A stretch of DNA of 64,000 nucleotides, from NCBI GenBank assembly GCA_900553895.1, contig USFB01000003.1, forward strand, positions 43,375 to 107,374, written 5' to 3'. The DNA comes from an uncultured bacterium (GTDB lineage Bacteria; Cyanobacteriota; Vampirovibrionia; Gastranaerophilales; Gastranaerophilaceae). A program made the translations under genes and the position numbers. The notes under the pieces were generated by a model that did no database searches, was not told where the DNA came from, and saw only the letters and a program-made list of their open reading frames with translations. Below, in pieces: positions 8,279-17,392 of this stretch (positions are counted from its first letter, which is position 1; each line of letters begins with the position of its first letter).

Positions 8279-8313
8279 GTCGTGTTGAATGAAAATTGTT
8301 CAACACGACCTAC
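8279..8313 (-). repeat. REP-like palindrome with GTAG foot
   Basis: Minus strand: GTAG, GTCGTGTTGAA, 9-nt loop, TTCAACACGAC... the same core as at 5947. It fills the gap between the triple-AAA gene end (8317) and paralogue C. Confidence 0.7.
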
Positions 8314-8316
8314 GCA

Positions 8317-11300
8317 TTATATAACCCTTTTTTTGAATGCGCTTAGCATAGTTTCAAATTTTATATTTTCTTTTTTCTTAATCGCTTGGGTGATAACTTT
8401 ATCAATAGTATCCGTAATTTGACCTATTGACCAGCCTTCGGTTACTTTTGCAAGTTTTTGGCAATTTGCAACAGTCAACACTCCGGCAAAAATCGGCAAG
8501 CTTAATAAAGATTTTTGGAACAAGTTGCTTCTGTCATCTTCGTCAGGATTATCAACCTCAATTTTCGTTCCCATACGTCTCGGGTTGCCTGTGATTTCAG
8601 GATTAACTTTGTCTATATAGTTAGTTGCACCAACCAAAATAATTCCCTTCATAGAAGCGTTGTTCATTTTATCTTTATATGTATTAACTTCTTCTATCTG
8701 ATGTTTTTCCGCAAAATTAGGGAAGAATCTTTCTGCTTCATCAAAGAAAAGCATTACAGGTTTTTTCAAAATTTTTGCCTGTAATTCCAGTCTATCAAAG
8801 ATTTCAACAACGTGTTTTGAAATTTGGTGAATATATTGAGAATCGTTTATGGAAGAATAATCCATTTTATATAAAGGTACATCCATTTGTCTTGCTAAAG
8901 TCTCGACAATAGTCGTTTTACCAGTTCCAGGTGGACCGTATAAAATCACACCCCCCGGCAAGCGTCTTTTGTTAGCAAGTAATGCAGCTCTAATTTCAGG
9001 GTCCCAAACATCAATAACAGACTCTTGCAATTGTTCTTTAACTTTTTGCATTCCGCCTAATTCGTCCAAAGATTGGAAATCCCACTCATTATATTGATGT
9101 TGTTTAAGCCCCGATTTGTTACAAAACTCTCCCATCATTCTTTCATTATTTATCGCTTTACAATCTTCTATCGCATCTCTAAAATCGGTTCCTTTCAAAA
9201 TCACCTGCCTCTTTGCGTCTTTTACGACAGACGTAATTGAAGCCATTGACATTCCGTCAAAATCTTTTGCAATTTCTCTAAGATAATTATCGTCTTTTGC
9301 AAGTTCTCTTGTAGATGGCGATTTTTCTAATGATTTTTTGATTACATCATATCTTTCTTCAAATGTCGGATTACTGAAATGTATCCAGTTACCTAATCTG
9401 CCACGACGTTTAAGAGCAGAATCTACACCATCCAAGTCGTTTGTAGCAGCAATTAAGATAAAACCGCGTTGAGCAGGATTGTTTAGTTCTTGCAACAAAG
9501 CGTCTGTTAATTCTTTATTGTGTTGCGCGCTTCCTCCACGTTCACCGCCTAATGATTCGAATTCATCCAAGAACCAAACCGAACGTTCGCCTGTTTCTTG
9601 GAATTTTCTATTCAATTGGTCTGCTAATTTTTTAAACGCTTTGCCTTCTTCATGGACTAAAGCTGTACCAATATCAGATAATTTTGTTTCATAGAAAGGT
9701 AAACCTAAAGTTTTTGCCAAAGCTTTTGCTGTGTAAGTTTTTCCGTTTCCGGGTTCGCCGTAAAATATCGCACCATCAGGCAAAGCGTCATTGCCTAATT
9801 CCTTGTATAAATCATCAAGTCTTTTCATTGGTTCAATGTACAGCTCGTTCAAACGTTTCTTTATTTCAGGCATTCCGCCCAAATCGTCAATAGTCGGATC
9901 ATCAGCTGTCATTGGAGTTCTTTTGAATTCAGGAGTGTCGTAAGCTGATGTTCTATTAAAATCATCAATTGGAGTCAAACCTTTTTCTGTCGTATATTCC
10001 GCCAATTGTTCTTTAAATATCGGCATTATATTTTCGGTTTCACCACGTGAAATCGCAGTTCTTGCGGTTTCATTCAAGATTTTTTCGATTTCCGAAAAAG
10101 GAATACCTTCTGTTGAACCAGTAATTTCTTCTAAATTACCATTTAATTGGGCTAATATCTTTTTATCGTTGATTTTCTGATGTATGAATTCTTGTCGGTC
10201 ATTTGCGTTCGAGCAAGGCAAAGTCAATACTTTATCAATAAGTCCGGCATGTATAAATGTATTGCCAATACTTGCCTTATCTTTTGTTGTAGCAACAAAT
10301 AACATTCCTTTTGCTGAGCAATTTTTTAAAATATTCGCAAATTTATTTCTTTCAACTTGCACACTATTGTTATCTTCTGTATACATGTTGTCAAAGTTTG
10401 AAGCAACAACAATTGTCCTTATGCCGTTTTCTTTATAATTTTTTTCAATATCTGCAATCATCGGAGCTAATTCTTGCATCGAATGAATTTGCAGAGCAGG
10501 TAGGTCCGTTTCATTAACTAATGCGCTAACGATTGAATCTGTGCCATTTGGAGAAGCAAATAAAATACCATTTGGTAAAGACAAATTATCAATTTCACAC
10601 AATTTATTTTTGGTACCGTCTTTAATTGGAATGATAATATTTTCTCGTAATTCTTGTTTAATATTTTCCATACCGATAATATCGTCTAAAGATTTCATTT
10701 CAGGATTTACTTCATAGTGAGTATATTCCTTGTATTCAGGTTTCTTAACAGGTTTTTTATCTGTTTTTTCAGATTTTGCTTGTGGAGCAATTTCAGTAGT
10801 TGGAACTTCATCTTCAACTTCATCAAAAGAATCAAAGAAATCTATTTTTTGTTCTTCTTGTACTTGTGGAGATTGTGGAGTTTCATCTGGCACTGGTGTT
10901 TCAATTGGTTTTGTTTCTTCTATTTCTTTTGAAGTTTCTTCAAGCTGCGTTTCTTCAACAGGACGCATTTGATTTGGAGTAACCTTAATCGGGTTTTCTA
11001 CATAAATTCTTGCAGCAGTTTCTCTAGCATTTACAATACTGTTTTCTTTAGATTGTGTAGAGTTTTGAATATTTTGTCGTTCAATCCTTTTTGCACCGCG
11101 CGATAATAACAAAGAACGCATTTCATCAGTTTTAGCATAATCTAAAGGTGAAATTCCGTTATTAGTAAAATTAACAATATGTTCTCTTGTTGATGGTTTG
11201 GCTGTTAAATATGATACCAGTGCCGTATAGTTATTTGCGACAAGTTTTTGAAACAAAGTTTCGCCATCTTCTTTACTTACTTGATTAACATCAAGCTTGC

Positions 11301-11421
11301 CTTTGCGAGCTTCGTTTAATAAATCTTTTTCTGTCGGTAAATCGCTTATAGCCTTAGATTCTACATTCTGGGAGTATAGATTCTTGGGATATTGACTTCT
11401 AAAAATTGGTGTAATGTACAT
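8317..11421 (-). CDS. Ankyrin plus triple AAA-module ATPase, 1034 aa
   Basis: The ATG at 11421 has AAGGAG 6 nt upstream and is chosen over an ATG 20 codons earlier. Residues about 30-112 are ankyrin-like (NNGISPLDYAKTDEMRSLLLSRGA). Residues 120-240 form an acidic, Pro/Glu-rich linker. Three AAA modules follow, each opened by the same motif (SLDDIIGMENIK, TIDDLGGMPEIK, SLDELGGMQKVK). Module 1 has a dead P-loop (ASPNGTDS, about 289-296). Module 2 has GEPGNGKT at 555-562 and LDE at 618-620. Module 3 has GPPGTGKT at 829-836 and FDE at 893-895. This resembles Cdc48/NSF-type unfoldases with one inactive ring plus two active ones, an unusual count. Its likely job is remodelling or unfolding protein substrates chosen through the N-terminal part; the adjacent tagged proteins are candidate clients (inference). 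Confidence 0.9.
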   Translation of the reverse strand: MYITPIFRSQYPKNLYSQNVESKAISDLPTEKDLLNEARKGKLDVNQVSKEDGETLFQKLVANNYTALVSYLTAKPSTREHIVNFTNNGISPLDYAKTDEMRSLLLSRGAKRIERQNIQNSTQSKENSIVNARETAARIYVENPIKVTPNQMRPVEETQLEETSKEIEETKPIETPVPDETPQSPQVQEEQKIDFFDSFDEVEDEVPTTEIAPQAKSEKTDKKPVKKPEYKEYTHYEVNPEMKSLDDIIGMENIKQELRENIIIPIKDGTKNKLCEIDNLSLPNGILFASPNGTDSIVSALVNETDLPALQIHSMQELAPMIADIEKNYKENGIRTIVVASNFDNMYTEDNNSVQVERNKFANILKNCSAKGMLFVATTKDKASIGNTFIHAGLIDKVLTLPCSNANDRQEFIHQKINDKKILAQLNGNLEEITGSTEGIPFSEIEKILNETARTAISRGETENIMPIFKEQLAEYTTEKGLTPIDDFNRTSAYDTPEFKRTPMTADDPTIDDLGGMPEIKKRLNELYIEPMKRLDDLYKELGNDALPDGAIFYGEPGNGKTYTAKALAKTLGLPFYETKLSDIGTALVHEEGKAFKKLADQLNRKFQETGERSVWFLDEFESLGGERGGSAQHNKELTDALLQELNNPAQRGFILIAATNDLDGVDSALKRRGRLGNWIHFSNPTFEERYDVIKKSLEKSPSTRELAKDDNYLREIAKDFDGMSMASITSVVKDAKRQVILKGTDFRDAIEDCKAINNERMMGEFCNKSGLKQHQYNEWDFQSLDELGGMQKVKEQLQESVIDVWDPEIRAALLANKRRLPGGVILYGPPGTGKTTIVETLARQMDVPLYKMDYSSINDSQYIHQISKHVVEIFDRLELQAKILKKPVMLFFDEAERFFPNFAEKHQIEEVNTYKDKMNNASMKGIILVGATNYIDKVNPEITGNPRRMGTKIEVDNPDEDDRSNLFQKSLLSLPIFAGVLTVANCQKLAKVTEGWSIGQITDTIDKVITQAIKKKENIKFETMLSAFKKRVI

Positions 11422-11501
11422 TACTTTCTCCTTAAAAAGCATTATTTTATTAATAAAAAACAGTTGGTTGATTTCATTCATTATAAAAAGCGTAAAAATA
11501 T

Positions 11502-11530
11502 AAATTGCTACATTTCTTTATAAATCTTTA
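11502..11530 (-). promoter_or_regulatory. Promoter-like module TAAAGATT-N13-AGCAATTT
   Basis: Minus strand TAAAGATT (11530-11523), 13 nt, AGCAATTT (11509-11502), 81 nt before the ATG at 11421. It has one mismatch per half against the copies at 2189 and 59940. Confidence 0.35.
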
Positions 11531-11730
11531 CAAAAATTTTAATTTATAAAGTAAGTTAAAATAGTATATTACTACTTTTTTCCATGTGATAAAATCATTA
11601 TTTTTACTAAATTGAAATTAGTAAAATTTAAAATAATTATATTGATAAAATTTAATTTTGGAAATATGTTTCTTATAATTTTTATAAGTCATAAAAGTCT
11701 ATAATCGGTTACTTCACAATAAGGTTTTAT

Positions 11731-11937
11731 ATGCAAACCGTATTAACAAAGAGAAAACATGAAGTATTGCAACTAATATGTTAAGGTCATACAAGCACAC
11801 AAATTGCTAAAATTTTGAATATAAGTATTTCTACAACTAAAGTTAATGTTGCATCAATTTTTCAAAAACTTGGTGTAAATAATCATATACTTGCAGTTGT
11901 GAAATATATAAAAAGTTCTAAGAATTTTGAAGTTTAA
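11731..11937 (+). pseudogene. LuxR/GerE-type HTH remnant interrupted by TAA
   Basis: ATG at 11731 with AAGG about 7 nt upstream opens MQTVLTKRKHEVLQLIC, then an in-frame TAA at 11782-11784. The same frame continues GHTSTQIAKILNISIST, TKVNVASIFQKLGV, NNHILAVVKYIKS to TAA at 11935. This is a full LuxR-type DNA-binding domain (LTKRE.EVL, GxTxxQIA, LxISxxTVKxxxxxIxxKLGV). The stop replaces the residue between Cys and Gly, usually Gln, Glu or Lys, so one base change explains it. No receiver or ligand domain precedes it. Either it is a recently inactivated small regulator or the base is a sequencing error. Confidence 0.75.
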
Positions 11938-12220
11938 TTATGCCAAAAGTATATACTAAATCAAAGAGTTTTTCTTTAATCAAGAATAAACTTTCCCAAA
12001 TAATCAAACCATCTGTCTTAAATAATCAAACCATGTGTCCTTTTACAAAGTTGTTTTTTATTTTTTTACAATATTATTTAATTAAACTGTAAATTTATAA
12101 ATGTTTGTGATAGAGTATAGAAGGGTAAGTAAAAATACAACATTTGACTTAGATTGTACCAATTTTTGTTGGTGTTGAGGAATTTATGAACTTGAGAGTC
12201 AGAGAAGGAGTCGTACTTTA
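11938..12220. other. Intergenic region before the polysaccharide cluster
   Basis: 283 bases without a supported gene. It holds a 20-bp direct repeat (11998-12017 and 12020-12039, AAATAATCAAACCAT core, one mismatch) and AT-rich DNA. A 50-codon frame from about 11941 has no ribosome site and is not called. The end carries AGAAGGAG, the ribosome site for glf. Confidence 0.6.
11998..12039. repeat. 20-bp tandem direct repeat
   Basis: Two copies with core AAATAATCAAACCAT followed by CTGTC or GTGTC, separated by 2 bases. It is in the likely promoter region of the polysaccharide cluster and could be a pair of regulator sites. Confidence 0.5.
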
Positions 12221-13351
12221 ATGTCACAAACAAACATCATAGTAGGTTCAGGTTTTTCGGGATCAACTATGGCAAGACTAATTGCTGAAAAATTGGACGA
12301 AAAAGTCGTTGTTGTTGATAAAAAAGATCATATCGCAGGCAACAGCTATGATTATCGTGATGAAAACGGGATAATGATTCACAAATACGGCTCTCATATT
12401 TTCCATACCAATAACGAAAAAGTTTGGTCATTTTTGAAACAATTTACAGATTTTAATACGTATATGCACGAAGTTGTCGGAATTTTAGACGGCATTGAAG
12501 CTCAAATTCCATTCAATTTTACTACTCTTTATCAAATTTTTCCTGAAACTTTGGCAAAACGCCTTGAAGAAAAATTACTAAAAAAGTTTGAATACAACAA
12601 AAAAGTTCCGATTCTTGAATTTCAAAAACAAGATGATGAAGATTTGAAATTCTTGGCAGAATATGTTTACGAAAAAATATTTTTGAATTATACCACCAAG
12701 CAGTGGGGTGTTTCTCCAAAAGACGTTGATGGCGCGGTTACAGCAAGAGTACCTGTGTATTTGTCAAAAGATAATAGATATTTTCAAGACAAATACCAAG
12801 GGATTCCGCTTGAAGGCTATGCTAAATTAGTCGAAAAAATGCTTGATTATCCGAATATCGAGGTTATTTTAAACAAAGATTTTGCGGAATTTAAAAAAGA
12901 AAATTCAGATCTGGTAAAAAATGCTAGAATTTTCTATACCGGCTCAATTGATGAATTCTTTGATTACAAATTCGGTAAATTGCCGTATAGAAGCGTAAAT
13001 TTCAAATTCGAAACGCACAACAGAGAATTCTATCAAACCCACGCTTGCATAAATTATCCGAATAACTACGATTTTACACGAATTCACGAATACAAACATT
13101 ACTTGAATGATAAGTCTGAAAAAACAGTTATTGCGAAAGAGTATTCAGAGTTCTTTGAACTTGGTAAAAATGAAAGATATTATCCTATTGCGAGCGAAGA
13201 AAACGCAAAACTTTACCAAAAATACTTAGATGAAGCTAAAAACTTAAAAGACGTGTATTTCTTTGGTAGATTAGGCGATTACAAATACTACAATATGGAT
13301 TTAGCTGTCGCTAGAGCTATCGAACTATTTGAGGAGGTATTTAATGCCTAA
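12221..13351 (+). CDS. glf: UDP-galactopyranose mutase
   Basis: 376 residues, the normal size of the bacterial enzyme. It converts UDP-galactopyranose to UDP-galactofuranose using reduced FAD. The N-terminal Rossmann motif is IIVGSGFSGSTMARLIAE (residues 6-23). HKYGSHIFHTNNEKVW (about 65-80) is the flavin-contact region typical of the family, and the C-terminal GRLGDYKYYNMDLAVARA closes the FAD site. The start is supported by AGAAGGAG 12 nt upstream. It is the first gene of the cluster and overlaps the next gene by 8 bases, so the two are co-translated. Its presence implies that the surface polysaccharide contains galactofuranose. Identification is firm. Confidence 0.96.
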   Translation: MSQTNIIVGSGFSGSTMARLIAEKLDEKVVVVDKKDHIAGNSYDYRDENGIMIHKYGSHIFHTNNEKVWSFLKQFTDFNTYMHEVVGILDGIEAQIPFNFTTLYQIFPETLAKRLEEKLLKKFEYNKKVPILEFQKQDDEDLKFLAEYVYEKIFLNYTTKQWGVSPKDVDGAVTARVPVYLSKDNRYFQDKYQGIPLEGYAKLVEKMLDYPNIEVILNKDFAEFKKENSDLVKNARIFYTGSIDEFFDYKFGKLPYRSVNFKFETHNREFYQTHACINYPNNYDFTRIHEYKHYLNDKSEKTVIAKEYSEFFELGKNERYYPIASEENAKLYQKYLDEAKNLKDVYFFGRLGDYKYYNMDLAVARAIELFEEVFNA

Positions 13352-14414
13352 AGTTTCGATTCTTGTGCCGATTTACAATGTTGAAAAATACTTGAGAAAA
13401 TGTCTTGAAAGTCTTGTAGAACAAACTCTTGAAGATATTGAAATTATATGTATAAATGATGGTTCAACAGATTCTTCGCCTGAAATAATCAAAGAATTTC
13501 AAGCTAAAGATGTGAGAATCAAAGTAATAAACAAAGAAAATTCAGGCTATGGAGCTTCCATGAACATGGGCGTTGACTTAGCAAGTGGTGAATACATCGG
13601 AATAGTTGAATCTGATGATTTTGCAGACAAAACAATGTTTGAAAATCTGTATAACCAAGCAAACGCGAATGACTTAGATATCTTAAAATCGGATTTTATC
13701 CAATATTGGGGTGATACTAAGCAGTGCATTAAGGCTGGAAATATTGATAAAGACCATACGGATAAAGTATTCACGGCTGACGAGTACAAAGAAGTATTGA
13801 ACCTAATACCATCTATTTGGTCGGCTATTTATAAGAGAGAATTTATTGAAACTAATCACATCAGATTTTCTGAAACCGCGGGTGCAAGCTATCAAGATAC
13901 AGGCTGGCATTTTAAAACTATGCTTTGCGCAAAACGTATAATGCTGACTAATCGCGCATATTTGTACTACAGACAAGACAACCCGAATTCTTCCGTAAAA
14001 TCGACTACGAAAGCTTATGCTGTTTGCAAAGAATTTGAATCCATCGTTGATTTCATGAAATCAACAAATAAAACCAAAAATCTTGAATACGTATATTCAA
14101 TAATGTTCAAATCTTTTCGTCATAACCTTTTACGCTTGGATTCAGCATTAGCAGAAGAATATATAGACTATTATTCAATAACTTTCAAAAAAATCTATGA
14201 CGAAGAACATTTAGGTGATTTGTTCTTTTCAAGATGTAAAAAGAAGGAATTGCTAATGCTAATTAACACGCCAGAAAAGTATTACAAGAAATACAAAACA
14301 AAATTGGTATTCGAAAAAATTAAACGAATAAGAAAACAAATAATCTCTGTGAACCTAACAAAAAACAAACGCAGTGTTGTGGTGATGGGTAAAGAATTGT
14401 TGGGGTTGAAGTAG
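13344..14414 (+). CDS. Family 2 glycosyltransferase
   Basis: ATG at 13344 has GAGGAGGT 6 nt upstream, inside the last codons of glf, and is preferred to an earlier in-frame start. The GT-A fold is clear: VSILVPIYNVEKYLRKCLESL (in part, residues 4-24), INDGSTDSSPEI, NSGYGASMNMGVDLASGEYIG, then the metal-binding VESDDFAD. The C-terminal half (residues 200-356) is less conserved and basic at the end (KIKRIRKQI), as in many cytosolic, membrane-associated sugar transferases. It likely adds one sugar during repeat-unit assembly of a surface polysaccharide. The acceptor and donor cannot be read from sequence. The next gene starts directly at the stop codon (TAGATG). Confidence 0.9.
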   Translation: MPKVSILVPIYNVEKYLRKCLESLVEQTLEDIEIICINDGSTDSSPEIIKEFQAKDVRIKVINKENSGYGASMNMGVDLASGEYIGIVESDDFADKTMFENLYNQANANDLDILKSDFIQYWGDTKQCIKAGNIDKDHTDKVFTADEYKEVLNLIPSIWSAIYKREFIETNHIRFSETAGASYQDTGWHFKTMLCAKRIMLTNRAYLYYRQDNPNSSVKSTTKAYAVCKEFESIVDFMKSTNKTKNLEYVYSIMFKSFRHNLLRLDSALAEEYIDYYSITFKKIYDEEHLGDLFFSRCKKKELLMLINTPEKYYKKYKTKLVFEKIKRIRKQIISVNLTKNKRSVVVMGKELLGLK

Positions 14415-16580
14415 ATGAAGATATCTGTAATTATACCTATATATAATTCTGAAAAATATTTGCGCGAATGTTTAGATAGCGTTCTATCTCAGACATTGGA
14501 TGATATAGAAGTTATTTGTATAAATGATGGTTCAGTTGATGGTTCATTAGACATTCTGAAAGGATACGCAGAAAAAGATAAAAGAATTGTGGTTTTAGAT
14601 AAAGCAAATGAAGGAGTTGCTGTAGCTAGAAATATTGGAATAAATAAAGCGAATGGCGAATTTGTTTGTTTTATGGATTCTGATGATTTGTATCCGACTG
14701 ATGATGTATTGGAAACGCTTTATTCTAAGGCAAAAGAGAATAATGTTTTAGTGGCAGGTGGTGAATTTTCAGTTTTTGATGAAAATATAAAACCTTATGA
14801 ATTTAAACAAAAATTTGGAAAATCTATTGATGGTTATTTATTCTCTAAAGATGATATTGTAAAATATCAAGATTATCAATTTGATTATGGATTTCACAGA
14901 TTTATTTTTGCTAGGGAATTTTTGATTAAAAACAATATTTCTTTCCCATTGTATACACGATTAGAAGATCCGATATTTTTTATTAAGGTAATGCACTACG
15001 CAAAATGTTTCTATGCGTTAAACAAAATCACTTATGGTTACAGGAATTGTCACAAACAAGTTAAATTTAGTAAAAGAAATACAACGGATGCACTAAGTGC
15101 AATATCTGAAATGTTGGATTTTGCACAGAAATACGGTTACAAAAAATTGGAAAGATATGTAGCAAAAAGATATTTAGAGCATTTGCAATTCATAAAAGTG
15201 ACAGAAAATGAAGATTTGATAAAAAGAATTGAAGCAAACCAAGCAATAAAAAAAGAGCTTCGACAAGAAAAAAGAAAAAAGTTTTTACAGAAGTTTATTT
15301 CATTGAGGAACGACGATGAAAAAACTCATAAAATTATTACTTTATTAGGAATGAAACTAAAACTAAAAAATTATCGTAAAGTAAAAAATGACGATATTTT
15401 AGAATATATAGATTATGTTCAAAATAAGCAATTAGATAAATCAGATTTTATTAATTTATCTAATAATTGTTACAAATTCAAAGAACAAGATGTTAAATTA
15501 ATATCATTTTACTTGCCACAATTTCATGATTTTGAAGAAAATATCAAATGGTTTGGAAGAGGTTTTACAGAATGGTCAAATACATCAAAAGCAGTTCCGC
15601 AGTTTACAGGGCATTATCAACCACATATACCAATAGATGTTGGTTACTATAATCTAAATGACAATTCTATAATGCGACGTCAAATTGAACTTGCAAAACA
15701 ATATGGAATTTATGGTTTTTCATTCTATTATTATTGGTTTTCCGGTAAAAAACTAATGGAAAAACCTTTAGAAAGATTTTTACAGGATAAATCTTTAAAT
15801 ATGCCATTCTTTTTATTTTGGGCAAATGAAGACTGGACAATGCTTTGGGATAATGGTAAAGATAGAGAGGTTTTACACAAACAAGAATTGTTAAAAGATG
15901 ATGAGCAAAAGTTCATGAAGGATATTTTGCCATATATGAAGGACGACAGATATATCAAGATTAATAATAAGCCATTATTAATTATTTATAATCCACATAA
16001 TTATCCTTTTGAAAGATATATAGAGTTCAGCAATAAGATCAGACAAATTGCAAAAGAAGAAGGCTTCGATGATTTATTCATAATGACAACAACCTTTAGA
16101 GCTGACTGTTCTTCTTGTAATTCGTATCAAGAATTTATTCAAAAATATAACTTAGATTCTTTGTTGGAATTTTTCCCGCAAGGTATTTTAGCACGTGAGA
16201 TTAGTTGTATTAGACCTAAAATAATGAATAAAAAATTTAAAGGTAAATGTTATGATATGCACGAATTTATAACGCACAAAAAATACTTATATGACACGGA
16301 TTCAAATTTGTATAAGTGTGCATTCCCACATTGGGATAATACACCTCGTAAGTGTTACAATGGTGCTGATATTTATCAAAATACTCCTAAAGATTATAAA
16401 ATTTGGCTAAAAGATATTATCAGCTGGACAAAAAGTAATCATTCAAAAAATGAGCAATTTGTGTTTATAAACGCTTGGAATGAGTGGGCAGAAGGTGCTC
16501 ATTTAGAACCTGATACAAAATATGGCTATGCTTATTTGCAGGCTACAAAAGAAGCGTTGGAGGGAAGGTTATTATCATGA
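14415..16580 (+). CDS. Bifunctional glycosyltransferase: GT2 domain plus WbsX-like domain, 721 aa
   Basis: Residues 1-230 are a GT2 domain: ISVIIPIYNSEKYLRECLDS, INDGSVDGSLDIL, NEGVAVARNIGI and the metal-site FMDSDDLY. After a basic helical linker (about 260-345) comes a WbsX-like (GH99-related) domain from about 358: LISFYLPQFHDFEENIKWFG, GFTEWSN, HYQPHIP, YGFSFYYYWFSGKK, FFLFWANEDWT, and late INAWNEWAEGAHLEPD. This domain is found in enzymes of O-antigen and capsule clusters. The fusion would let two consecutive transfer steps reside in one protein. The DNA is visibly more AT-rich than glf and gmd. It overlaps the next gene by 4 bases (ATGA). Confidence 0.92.
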   Translation: MKISVIIPIYNSEKYLRECLDSVLSQTLDDIEVICINDGSVDGSLDILKGYAEKDKRIVVLDKANEGVAVARNIGINKANGEFVCFMDSDDLYPTDDVLETLYSKAKENNVLVAGGEFSVFDENIKPYEFKQKFGKSIDGYLFSKDDIVKYQDYQFDYGFHRFIFAREFLIKNNISFPLYTRLEDPIFFIKVMHYAKCFYALNKITYGYRNCHKQVKFSKRNTTDALSAISEMLDFAQKYGYKKLERYVAKRYLEHLQFIKVTENEDLIKRIEANQAIKKELRQEKRKKFLQKFISLRNDDEKTHKIITLLGMKLKLKNYRKVKNDDILEYIDYVQNKQLDKSDFINLSNNCYKFKEQDVKLISFYLPQFHDFEENIKWFGRGFTEWSNTSKAVPQFTGHYQPHIPIDVGYYNLNDNSIMRRQIELAKQYGIYGFSFYYYWFSGKKLMEKPLERFLQDKSLNMPFFLFWANEDWTMLWDNGKDREVLHKQELLKDDEQKFMKDILPYMKDDRYIKINNKPLLIIYNPHNYPFERYIEFSNKIRQIAKEEGFDDLFIMTTTFRADCSSCNSYQEFIQKYNLDSLLEFFPQGILAREISCIRPKIMNKKFKGKCYDMHEFITHKKYLYDTDSNLYKCAFPHWDNTPRKCYNGADIYQNTPKDYKIWLKDIISWTKSNHSKNEQFVFINAWNEWAEGAHLEPDTKYGYAYLQATKEALEGRLLS

Positions 16581-17392
16581 ATACAGTTTCTATTGTTACA
16601 GTTTGCTATAATGAGCCAAACTTGGAAGATACTTGTAAAAGTATTGTTAATCAAACTTATCAAGACTTTGAATGGATTGTAATAGATGCTTGCTCCAATG
16701 ATAATACTCAGAAAGTTTGGAATAAATACAAATATCGAATAGATACGTTTATATGTGAACCTGATGATGGTATTTATGATGCCTATAATAAGGCTATAAA
16801 ATTAGTAAAAAATGAATATGTTAATTTTATGAATGCGGGAGATTCTTTCTATAATAATGAAACACTAGAAAATATATTCAATAACAAAAATTATGATGTT
16901 GATATTATTTATGGAAACAGTAATTATTTGTATACTAAAAACTTTTCTGGAAATAAGTATAATTGTCCACAGTTATTAACAGACAATGTTATTATGTTGC
17001 AAAATATCAACACTCAATCAATGTTTATTAAAAAATATTTGTTTGAAAAATATGGTTATTATAATGAAAAATATAAGATATTAGCTGATTATGACAGAAC
17101 TATATGTTTTTATAAAAATCATGTAAATTTCAAATATATTCCAATAATAGTTTGTAATTATAATACGAATGGTATTTCTTCAGATAAAAAATACGTAGAA
17201 TATTGCAGAAAAGAATATTATAACATTATAAACAAGTATTTTACACAAAAAGAAATAGAAAAGTTTTTAAATAATAAAGTTAAATATTCATTTCTTGAAC
17301 AACTATTTTCTATCAAAAACAGTGCAACAGGTTCACACAAAATCATAACCTTTCTAGGTTGCCATTTAAAAATAAAAAGGAGCCAAAAATAA
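16577..17392 (+). CDS. Family 2 glycosyltransferase (WcaE-like), 271 aa
   Basis: Short GT2 enzyme: VSIVTVCYNEPNLEDTCKSI (residues 4-23), IVIDACSNDNTQKVW, EPDDGIYDAYNKAI and VNFMNAGDSFYN where the usual DxD appears as NAGD, a pattern seen in WcaE-like transferases. The start overlaps the previous stop (ATGA), and its own stop overlaps the ATG of gmd by one base (TAATG), so the genes are tightly coupled. Sampled stretches are close to 20 percent GC, below the flanking gmd, which hints that the glycosyltransferases were acquired separately from the nucleotide-sugar genes. Sugar specificity unknown. Confidence 0.88.
   Translation: MNTVSIVTVCYNEPNLEDTCKSIVNQTYQDFEWIVIDACSNDNTQKVWNKYKYRIDTFICEPDDGIYDAYNKAIKLVKNEYVNFMNAGDSFYNNETLENIFNNKNYDVDIIYGNSNYLYTKNFSGNKYNCPQLLTDNVIMLQNINTQSMFIKKYLFEKYGYYNEKYKILADYDRTICFYKNHVNFKYIPIIVCNYNTNGISSDKKYVEYCRKEYYNIINKYFTQKEIEKFLNNKVKYSFLEQLFSIKNSATGSHKIITFLGCHLKIKRSQK

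Noticed and set aside
10717..10982. Three overlapping Ser/Phe-rich frames antisense to the AAA gene linker
   Set aside because: They mirror the Glu/Pro-rich linker codons and have no ribosome site or conserved motif.
11941..12093. 50-codon frame MPKVYTKSKS...
   Set aside because: No ribosome site, runs through the 20-bp tandem repeat and shows no recognisable motif.
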